Shown: in pieces, positions 1-5,170 of the stretch
How the letters are laid out: the number at the start of each line of letters is the position of its first letter
Position numbering within the stretch: the stretch's first letter is position 1
Assembly: GCA_012797095.1 (NCBI GenBank)
Contig: JAAZPS010000064.1
Span: 1-5,170 of the forward strand
DNA length: 5,170 nt
Origin: Bacillota bacterium
GTDB lineage: Bacteria; Bacillota; Dethiobacteria; DTU022
Direction of reading: 5' to 3'
Translations under genes and position numbers: made by a program
The notes under the pieces: model-generated
Seen by the model: the letters and a program-made list of their open reading frames with translations, nothing else
What the model was told of the DNA's origin: nothing
The model's database searches: none

Positions 1-309
1 CCAGAAAGCATCCGGGCTCAGCTCCTCCAGGTAGCCGAATTTGCGGGCCAGATAAAAGGCACCGATGAAGATCAGCAGCAGACCGCTAATGAATTGCCCC
101 GCAGAAAAAGCAGTTCTCCTTTTCGCAGCGGCAGGGCCGGGACGGAAAGAACGGATCATCCATTCCAGGCCGAGCAGGAGCAGCAGCACCGGCCAATAAG
201 AAAGGATCTCCTGTACCCTGATCTCGAAACCAAATTGGTTCAGAACAAGCCCTATCCCCAGAAAAAGCAACACCAGTCCGATAATCAGACGGCCGCCCAG
301 ATAACGCAT
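1..309 (-). CDS. LiaI/LiaF-like multi-pass membrane protein, C-terminus cut by window edge
   Basis: An open frame of 103 codons runs from ATG at 309 leftward off the window, so the C-terminus is missing. The start is chosen because AGGAGGT-like sequence (317-323) lies 8 bases upstream; an in-frame GTG at 316-318 overlaps that ribosome binding site and is less likely. Three hydrophobic segments are visible at about residues 8-23, 36-52 and 72-89, separated by a basic loop (RSFRPGPAAAKRR). The pattern I-GL-L-F-G---L---FG followed by a Trp-Pro-rich hydrophobic stretch (YWPVLLLLLGL) is typical of the LiaI/LiaF-like transmembrane region found in Bacillota envelope-stress proteins and many small hypothetical proteins. 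The first and third segments resemble each other, suggesting an internal duplication. The family is often linked to cell-envelope stress sensing, but no sensor kinase or regulator is visible here, so the role stays unassigned. It lies 91 bases downstream of the amidase on the same strand, and may be partly co-transcribed with it. Confidence 0.75.
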   Translation of the reverse strand, partial: MRYLGGRLIIGLVLLFLGIGLVLNQFGFEIRVQEILSYWPVLLLLLGLEWMIRSFRPGPAAAKRRTAFSAGQFISGLLLIFIGAFYLARKFGYLEELSPDAFW

Positions 310-357
310 TTCATTCACCTCCAGTTGATCCACTCAAAAATTTCAACGCGCCCCGGC

Positions 358-383
358 AAAAAGACCCCCAGCTGAACCCTGGG
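358..383 (-). terminator. Weak candidate intrinsic terminator after the amidase
   Basis: Read on the minus strand, CCCAG (379-383) and CTGGG (367-371) form a 5-bp GC-rich stem with a 7-base loop, followed after GGTC by five T (358-362). It lies just beyond the amidase stop codon and before the ribosome binding site of the next gene. The stem is short and the T-tract is offset by four bases, so termination may be partial and the downstream gene could receive read-through. Confidence 0.35.
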
Positions 384-400
384 CCAATCGGCCCGCTCGG

Positions 401-1906
401 TCAACTTTCCCGGAAAAACGGATTTTTCTCCGCAACCACCCAGTGCTCGGTCTGCTCGAGCTGCCCGGCGAGGCGGTAAAGGATATCCTCGCGCCCCTTT
501 GCAGCGATGAACTGCACTCCCACCGGCAACCCCTGCGCAGTCAGGTGAAGGGGCACCGACATGGCTGGCTGGCCGGTCAAGTTGGCCAGCTGGGTAAAGG
601 GCGTCCGCTTGAGGCTCCTCTTGATCAAGGTGTCGGCATAGCCGCTTTTCTTGGCCATACCGATCAGCTTCAGCCGTGAAGCCCACTTCATCATGCTGAC
701 CTCGCCCGGTTTCATATCGAGCTCCCCGATCCTCGAAGGGGGATCAGCGGTTGTCGGGATCATGTAAAGATCGTACTCTCCCAGAAAATGCTCCATATTG
801 AAGGCGGCCCGGTCCCATTCGTGCAGGCTCAGGACCAGCTCATCGCTGGAGGTAACCTTCCCCAGCAGCCCCAGCATCCAGGTGGCCGGCTCCACGTCAT
901 CGAAACGAGCCGGCCGGCCCAGAACAGACTCCAGGTAAGAGATCTCTGCAGCCACCTCCCCAAAATAGAGCGTCATGTAGCTCCGGCCGATCGCCTCGCC
1001 GTCAACAGGCGCCTCTTTCTCTTCCACGAAATGGCCCAGCGAGGAGAGATAACCCGCCGCCCTGGTGACCGCTTCGACACATTCTGGATGGACCGCCGTG
1101 CCGAGGGGGGATCTGGTGGAGAAGGCAATCTTCAATTTACCCTCCGGTCCCCGGAAAACAGCCTCGCGGTAATCGTGATCATACGGGGGAGGGGGGAAGG
1201 CGGCCCCCGGCTCGTAACCCTTGATCAGATCGAGCATGGACGCGCTGTCGCGGACCGACCGGCTCAGGACATGATTGACCGATGCTCCCTGCCAGGCCCT
1301 GCCGAAGCGGGGGCCGACCGGTGTCCGGCCGCGGCTGGGCTTCAGTCCGAACAGACCGCAAAAGGCGGCCGGTATGCGGATCGAACCGCCGCCGTCATTG
1401 GCCCCGGCGATAGGCACGATCCCCGAAGCAACGGCAGCGGCCGCCCCGCCGCTCGAACCGCCAGGAGTATGATCTGTATTCCAGGGGTTCCGGGTGGGGC
1501 CGTGGAACTGCGGTTCGGTGATCCCCATGAGAGCAAATTCGGGAACGTTGGTTATCCCGAGAAAGATAACGCCGGTACGGCGCATCCTTCTGGTATACTC
1601 CGAATCGGCCTGCGCCAGGTTGTTCCTGAGCGCCTGCGAGCCCTGGGTCATCGGCTCACCCTTGATCTCCTGGCTGATATCTTTCAGCAGAAAAGGAACC
1701 CCGGCAAAGGGACCCTCCACAGCGCTATCGCGAGCCGCCGCCCGGGCCTGGGCGAACATCTTGTGAATGACAGCGTTGAGCTGCGGATTCACCTGCTCCA
1801 GGCGGGCGATGGCAGCCTCACAAATCTCTTCGGCTGAGACCTCCTTCTTCCGAACCAGCCCGGCCAGAGCGGTGCCATCATATCTCCAGTAGGGAAAAGT
1901 GGACAT
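401..1906 (-). CDS. Amidase-signature family hydrolase, NylA-like
   Basis: This complete 501-residue protein belongs to the amidase-signature (AS) family of Ser-cisSer-Lys amide hydrolases. The catalytic Lys75 lies in PFLLKDI. The cis-Ser is Ser151 in TPGGSSGG, and the nucleophile is Ser175 in NDGGGSIRIP, followed by the usual AAFCGLFGLKPSRGR stretch. The C-terminal block NLTGQPAMSVPL starts at about residue 442 and is followed by GLPVGVQFIA. The length, the triad spacing and the NDGGGSIRIP form of the signature resemble 6-aminohexanoate-cyclic-dimer hydrolases (NylA type) more than GatA or FAAH. The natural substrate cannot be read from sequence; small amides, cyclic dipeptide-like compounds or lactams are possible. 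There is no signal peptide, so it is probably cytoplasmic. The ATG at 1906 is supported by AAGGAGGT (1913-1920) at 6-base spacing. No GatB/GatC neighbour is present, which argues against a role in Glu-tRNA amidation. The gene has its own candidate promoter and a palindrome that may act as operator. Family assignment is very secure; the NylA-like subgroup is moderately secure. Confidence 0.95.
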   Translation of the reverse strand: MSTFPYWRYDGTALAGLVRKKEVSAEEICEAAIARLEQVNPQLNAVIHKMFAQARAAARDSAVEGPFAGVPFLLKDISQEIKGEPMTQGSQALRNNLAQADSEYTRRMRRTGVIFLGITNVPEFALMGITEPQFHGPTRNPWNTDHTPGGSSGGAAAAVASGIVPIAGANDGGGSIRIPAAFCGLFGLKPSRGRTPVGPRFGRAWQGASVNHVLSRSVRDSASMLDLIKGYEPGAAFPPPPYDHDYREAVFRGPEGKLKIAFSTRSPLGTAVHPECVEAVTRAAGYLSSLGHFVEEKEAPVDGEAIGRSYMTLYFGEVAAEISYLESVLGRPARFDDVEPATWMLGLLGKVTSSDELVLSLHEWDRAAFNMEHFLGEYDLYMIPTTADPPSRIGELDMKPGEVSMMKWASRLKLIGMAKKSGYADTLIKRSLKRTPFTQLANLTGQPAMSVPLHLTAQGLPVGVQFIAAKGREDILYRLAGQLEQTEHWVVAEKNPFFRES

Positions 1907-1948
1907 GGTTTTACCTCCTTCAAAATGATGTTCGATTCACCCTGTTCC

Positions 1949-1962
1949 TGATTGATCAATCA
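1949..1962. promoter_or_regulatory. Perfect 14-bp palindrome, candidate operator of the amidase
   Basis: TGATTGATCAATCA is a perfect inverted repeat without spacer. It overlaps the proposed -10 box (1959-1964) and the predicted start of transcription of the amidase, the classic position for a repressor site. The core resembles TTGAT/ATCAA half-sites used by several regulator families, but the gap expected for FNR/CRP sites is absent. The cognate regulator is not in the window. Confidence 0.4.
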
Positions 1963-1987
1963 TACCAATCTTCCGTGATCGGATCAA
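1959..1987 (-). promoter_or_regulatory. Candidate sigma-A-type promoter for the amidase
   Basis: On the minus strand, TTGATC (1982-1987; 4 of 6 to consensus) is followed by a 17-base spacer and TATGAT (1959-1964; 5 of 6 to TATAAT). Transcription would start near 1952, giving a leader of about 45 bases that includes the AAGGAGGT site. It is the best-placed promoter match upstream of this gene, but it is predicted only by eye. Confidence 0.5.
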
Positions 1988-2083
1988 TTTACCCCTGCCC
2001 TCTTTTGTTCAATTGTCATCCGAATCACTGTCAAATTTAGAGTAAAATTGACCTGTAAAGCTTTTCAATTTGATTGTTCTGGT

Positions 2084-2112
2084 TTGACAGGAAAATTAAG
2101 CTGTTATATCCT
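2084..2112 (+). promoter_or_regulatory. Candidate sigma-A-type promoter for the adhesin gene
   Basis: A perfect TTGACA (2084-2089), an exact 17-base spacer and TATCCT (2107-2112; 4 of 6 to TATAAT) lie upstream of the adhesin gene. Transcription would begin near 2119, giving a leader of about 160 bases before the ATG at 2282. The -35 box is one arm of an 8-bp inverted repeat with 2028-2035. Confidence 0.55.
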
Positions 2113-2125
2113 GATATTCAAATCA

Positions 2126-2278
2126 CTGTTTTCAAACGAGACCGCCAAAATGGCAAGATCTGGCGCGCCAGAAAGGAAAGGGTCTTCTTTCCTCGCAGAA
2201 ACGATTGCCAGCTCCGCCCTGTGTCTCTCGGACAGATTACTGTCCTTTCAAAATAACAGACTGCATAAAAAGGAGAGA
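2126..2278 (+). promoter_or_regulatory. Hairpin-rich 5' leader of the adhesin gene, possible cis-regulatory RNA
   Basis: Several complementary segments follow one another in this leader. GCCA/TGGC (2144-2154) is a small hairpin, and TCTGGCGCGCCAGA (2159-2172) is a perfect 14-base palindrome. AGGAAAG/CTTTCCT (2174-2180 with 2187-2193) has a 6-base loop. GGACAG/CTGTCC (2230-2235 with 2240-2245) has an ATTA loop and is followed by TTT. TGGCAA (2151-2156) can also pair with TTGCCA (2205-2210) and close a larger domain. TCTCTC (2224-2229) is complementary to GAGAGA (2273-2278), which overlaps the ribosome binding site, so a masking fold is conceivable. No known riboswitch consensus, including c-di-GMP-I motifs, was recognised. 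Whether these pairings form is inference. Confidence 0.35.
2270..2275 (+). promoter_or_regulatory. Ribosome binding site fixing the adhesin start
   Basis: AAGGAG lies 6 bases before ATG 2282. Together with the immediately following signal peptide, it decides this start over the upstream in-frame ATG at 2048. Confidence 0.8.
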
Positions 2279-2281
2279 ACA

Positions 2282-2488
2282 ATGAAAAGAGATGGTAGAA
2301 TTCTGTTGGCCTGGATGATGATGTTGCTGCTGGTGCTGAACCTCTTTCCCGTTCAGACGGCCGTGTTTGCCCGGGAAGAAGGGGCCGATGTGAGCGAGTT
2401 GCTCACCAATCCCGCGGTCATTGTCAGCCAGGGGGGGAGCCCATTGAAGCGGGCGGTACGCTGGATAGCACCGCGCCGATCACGGTAG
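2282..2488 (+). pseudogene. N-terminal fragment of the adhesin as literally encoded (68 residues)
   Basis: This is the reading frame that a caller would report in place of the true 5' end. It carries the good ribosome binding site and signal peptide and is correct up to about residue 51 (IVSQGG). After the G run it turns into basic, unadhesin-like sequence (LKRAVRWIAPRRSR) and stops at TAG 2486-2488. It should be read as the broken N-terminus of the large surface protein, not as an independent small exported protein. Confidence 0.7.
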
Positions 2489-5170
2489 AGCTCTCCTTCG
2501 GCATCCCTGTCGAGGGTGATCACCCCACGCCCGACCAACCGGTCAGAAAAGGCGATCACGCCATGATCGAGTTAAGCGATGCCTTCAGCCTGGAAAATAG
2601 CTATACAGGCGAAAGACGGCACCCTCATCGGGCACGCTACTCTGGAAAAGGATCCCGAAACGGGGATGGTAATTGCCCGCATCACCTTCGACGGTACGGA
2701 TGAAGTTTTTGAGGTCCTTGATACCGTCTCCGGCGGTTTCAAGGCCAGTTTCGAATACGATACCGATGGCGAGGCGGGCAAACCCGGTGAGCACGAGGTG
2801 ATGATCCTTGAAAAAACGTATATCGTGAACGTCCCTCCCGCAGAGATTCTCTACAACGTGAACAAAAAGGGAGCGGTCAATCTGGCCGATCGATATATCG
2901 AATGGGAAATTGATCTTGTCGCCACCCGGGACGGAGAGCATCTTGATCTGGGCGGTTATTATTTTGCCGACAGTCTCGGCAGCGTCGGTTCGTATCTGGA
3001 CCAGACCTTCACCGTGAACGGTATACCCGCGGCACCGCTGGTGGAGGGTAACGAGCTCAGTTATCCCTTCCCGCAGGGCTCAACCAGCCCCCGGAAGATC
3101 ACCTTCCGGACCGAGATTCCCGAGAGCAGCTATCTGGCCACCTCGGAGCAGAGAGTGACCAACATAGCACAGCTTCTGGACAGTGAAGAGAAGTTTATCG
3201 AGGAAGGGAGGATCACTGTCTGGTTTACCCCCCGGTGGATCGAGAAAGACGGCACTGCCAGTGACAGCGGCAGCGGTGGCATTTACGATCCGACCGGCCG
3301 CACCATCACCTGGACGATCATCGCCAACTATATGGAAGCGTCGCTGAAGGAAGTGGTGATCACCGATCTTCTTCCCGCGGGGTTGGAGCTGGATTCGGCC
3401 TACTGGCAAAAGTGGGACGATTCAGGCTGGGAGGATGATCGGACGGAGATCGCCCCCGATGCGGCGGGTGAATACGACATCGGCGATATCGACACCAGAA
3501 TTTTGCTCACCATCACGGCCCGGGTGCCCGATGAAGCGTATACCGCGGGAATTACTACATATAAAAACACGGCAACGATCCGCTGGAAAGGGCTTACGGG
3601 CACTGCGCCCGGATCGGGCCGCGAAGTCGGGTTGGGCTACAACGCTATCGGTAAATCAGGTTCAGTGAAGGATATATCAAGGGGAATCATCTCCTGGACG
3701 GTGACCGTTGATCCGCGGGGCCAGGAGATCCCAGACCTGAAGGTCTACGATCTTCTGGTCTACGGAGACAGCACCAGCGGCTTCAGCCTCTCCGGAACCG
3801 CCGGTTTCCCGGACGGTCTCGATCCGCAAGCGCTGACCCCCCGCTACGATCAGAAGTATATCCCTGGCACCTTCACCGGAACCGACCTCAACCTGGTCGT
3901 TCATCCCATCACCCGGGACGGCAAGCAGGTGGCCGATCTGCTGGAGGTTACCGAATTTTCCACCAGCAAACAATCCTTCACTTTCGAAAGCCAGATCGTC
4001 AACCCCGCTATTTTCGCCGGAAACAAGGGTACCACGCTGCGGAATAACGCTGCACTCTACAGCGGCAGCCGCAAGCTGAATGAAGCTGCGCGTTCGGTAA
4101 CCTTTACCAGCAATAGCCTGGCCAAGGAGATGCTGAAGCGCGGCCACCTCGCCGATCCGGCGTCCGGGGTCAATGATCACACCACGAACGCCGCCGAGGG
4201 GTTTGATTACCGGGACAAATCGGTGCTCTTTCGCCTGAGCGTCAATGCCGACGGCCTCGATCTGACCAATATGGAGAACGCGGCGGGAGAGCTGCTCGGC
4301 GAGGCCACCGTCATCGACACCCTGCCTGCGGGATGGGAGTTCGCCGATATTGTTGACGGCGCAGCCTACCTGATCTTTGCCGGTAAAAAGAGCGGCGATA
4401 CAGTGGAAGCAACAGGCGAGCCCCTGGCTCCCGGTGACCTGCCCGGGTTCGCTGCAGCCTTTGACGCTGCAACGCACACCGCCGCCTTCACCTTCGATCC
4501 CCTGGATCAGCCCTACGTGATCCTGCTGAAAGCAAGGCCCGGCAGCGAGATCCTTCATCATTACTTTTGGGATGGCGCAAGAACAACTTTCGAGACGACA
4601 GAGTGCAACACCCTTTCGCTTCACACCGATAGATGGCCTGACGGTATCTCCACCTACCGCGATGTCACCATTACCAGCCGGTACCTCGATAAAACTTATG
4701 AACTTCCGGAAGAGGGTGCGATCCGCTGGATCGTGGATTACCGGCCCAGCGATCTGCCCCTGGGAGGGACAAAGCTCCTTGACCGGCTCGCTGCGGGGGT
4801 GGAGCTGCGCACCGATTCCAGCGGGACGCTGCTGCTCGGGGACAATATCACCGTTCACGAGGGGATCCTGCAAAACGACGGCAGCTACAGTTACCCCGAG
4901 GAGAACAAGGTTACCCTGGTCATCGATGACAATATCGCCTATGACCGGGATAGCAGAGAGCTTGCCTTCATCATCCCCGATGAGAGCAAAGCCTACCGGT
5001 TCACCTATCTCACCGATATTACCGGGGAAAATCTGGGCAACCTCACCATCTCCAAGACCGTGGCTGGCAACGGGGGCGACGCTGAAAAGGAGTTCGAGTT
5101 TACGGTGGAGTTCACTCCTCCCGAGGGGATGCCTCTGCTCTACAGCTATACCCGGAACGATGATCCCGAA
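2282..5170 (+). CDS. Giant secreted adhesin-like surface protein; frame broken twice, 3' end beyond window
   Basis: About 963 codons are present and the frame is still open at the right edge. A signal peptide covers residues 1-30 (MKRDGR, a hydrophobic core, then TAVFA before REE), so the protein is exported. Residues ~35-200 resemble the N-terminal Ig-like domain of Gram-positive adhesins. Five divergent units then share a pattern like ITWTI, a polar stretch, and ITDLLPAG: Trp208/Asp230, Trp344/Asp362, Trp472/Asp490, Phe650/Asp679 and Trp816/Asp834. They resemble collagen-binding or DUF11-like beta-sandwich repeats. From about residue 922, NLTISKTVAGNGGD and KEFEFTVEF match the start of an FctA/Spy0128-like (DUF7601-like) domain, whose Lys925 would be the isopeptide lysine. 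A cell-wall sorting signal, if any, lies outside the window. As given, the frame from 2282 stops at 2488. The shifted frame from 2437 continues the domain, and the original frame resumes near 2597 without a stop to 5170. An automatic caller would probably start at ATG 2579, which lacks a ribosome binding site and signal peptide. Adhesin-like class is well supported; ligand unknown. Confidence 0.82.
2431..2437 (+). other. Run of seven G: first frameshift point
   Basis: Before the run the frame of ATG 2282 reads IVSQGG. After it, sensible sequence continues only in the frame beginning GAG at 2437 (EPIEAGGTLDS, then ITVELSFGIPV). One extra G would restore SQGGEPIEAGG without a break. The run is also a formally perfect -1 slippery heptamer (G GGG GGG in the reading frame). 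Confidence 0.75.
2594..2597 (+). other. Run of four A: second, compensating frameshift point
   Basis: The shifted frame reads DAFSLEN up to this point, then becomes STYR-like nonsense (SYTGERRHPHRARYSG) and stops at TGA 2701-2703. Skipping one A gives SLEIAIQAKDGTLIGHATL, typical of this domain, and returns to the frame of ATG 2282. The exact base is uncertain; the shift must fall between about 2590 and 2615. Confidence 0.65.
2891..4807 (+). repeat. Five divergent protein-level repeats of an adhesin beta-sandwich motif
   Basis: The units were found in the translation, not as DNA repeats. They lie at 2891-2980 (RYIEWEIDL to FADSLGS), 3299-3391 (RTITWTIIA to ITDLLPAGLEL), 3680-3769 (RGIISWTVTV to VYDLLVYGD), 4205-4342 (KSVLFRLSV to VIDTLPAGWEF) and 4718-4807 (AIRWIVDY to LLDRLAAGVEL). 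Spacing is 128-178 residues. Unit 2 also has the YKNTATI strand typical of such domains. Divergence is high, so recent duplication or recombination between units is unlikely. Confidence 0.65.
5042..5170 (+). other. Start of an FctA/Spy0128-like (DUF7601-like) domain
   Basis: LTISKTV, a Gly-rich turn (AGNGGDAEKEF) and the beta-strand EFTVEF are the hallmark beginning of the isopeptide-containing pilin/adhesin domain that usually lies near the C-terminus, before a cell-wall anchor. Lys925 in SKTV is the expected isopeptide lysine; its Asn partner would lie beyond the window. Confidence 0.65.

Larger units (their letters stand above)
1907..2281. other. Divergent intergenic region with two promoters and a structured leader
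   Basis: No gene is supported in these 375 bases. The left third carries the leftward amidase promoter and palindrome. The AT-rich middle holds two TTGACA boxes in inverted orientation: CTGTCAAA at 2028-2035 and TTTGACAG at 2083-2090. The right half is the transcribed leader of the adhesin gene, with several hairpins. A reading frame open from an ATG at 2048 runs into the adhesin frame. It lacks a ribosome binding site there and begins upstream of the promoter, so it is not taken as the start. Confidence 0.6.

Noticed and set aside
94..375. Plus-strand open frame of 93 residues at the left end
   Set aside because: It overlaps the minus-strand membrane protein, which has a good ribosome binding site and clear membrane segments; the plus-strand product is Gln/Arg-rich and featureless.
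788..1837. Plus-strand open frame of 349 residues opposite the amidase
   Set aside because: The amidase on the minus strand has an intact catalytic signature across the same bases; the plus-strand translation is low-complexity Arg/Pro/Gly-rich with no family features.
2246..2249. Intrinsic terminator or attenuator at the GGACAG/CTGTCC hairpin
   Set aside because: Only three T follow a 6-bp stem with limited GC content, which is too weak to call a terminator; it is kept only as part of the structured leader.
2048..2281. Upstream in-frame extension of the adhesin to ATG 2048
   Set aside because: It has no ribosome binding site, would start before the predicted promoter, and would bury the signal peptide about 80 residues inside the protein.
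2119..2281. c-di-GMP-I (GEMM) riboswitch
   Set aside because: Considered because such riboswitches often precede adhesin genes, but the conserved GCAAA-CC and GACGCAAAGCC-type segments are not present.
3677..4873. Long minus-strand open frame of 398 residues inside the adhesin region
   Set aside because: It is antisense to sequence that translates on the plus strand into a clear adhesin repeat protein. It shows no recognisable domain and is a GC-driven shadow.
1..5170. tRNA, rRNA, CRISPR array, insertion sequence or phage attachment site
   Set aside because: No cloverleaf, rRNA-like segment, regularly spaced direct repeats, transposase or terminal inverted repeats were seen.

Overview
The window looks like chromosomal DNA from a fairly GC-rich, Gram-positive-type bacterium, most likely a member of the Bacillota (clostridial or a related anaerobic class). 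The pointers are strong AAGGAGG-type ribosome binding sites, a LiaI/LiaF-type membrane protein, and a very large secreted surface protein built from Gram-positive adhesin-like domains. The lineage is an inference; no marker gene is present.

Layout. (1) Positions 1-309, minus strand: 5' part of a small multi-pass membrane protein of the LiaI/LiaF-like type, cut by the window edge. (2) Positions 401-1906, minus strand: a complete 501-residue amidase-signature hydrolase with an intact Lys75/Ser151/Ser175 triad, closest by motif to 6-aminohexanoate-cyclic-dimer hydrolase (NylA-like) amidases. A weak hairpin plus T-tract separates it from gene 1. (3) Positions 1907-2281: a 375-base divergent intergenic region. 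It has a candidate promoter for the amidase overlapped by a perfect 14-bp palindrome, a consensus-like promoter for the rightward gene, and an unusually hairpin-rich leader of about 160 nt. (4) Positions 2282-5170, plus strand: the first ~963 codons of a giant exported adhesin-like protein. It has a signal peptide, an N-terminal adhesin domain, five divergent copies of a collagen-binding/DUF11-like beta-sandwich motif, and the start of a FctA/Spy0128-like (DUF7601-like) domain at the right edge.

The most notable point is that the adhesin is not one continuous reading frame as given. It leaves frame at a run of seven G (2431-2437) and returns to the original frame at a run of four A (2594-2597). 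The 158-base stretch between them still encodes a sensible adhesin sequence in the shifted frame. The two shifts cancel, so either both are homopolymer sequence errors or the gene carries a paired lesion or switch. The three genes show no obvious shared pathway: the leftward pair are housekeeping or accessory functions and the rightward gene is a cell-surface structure.
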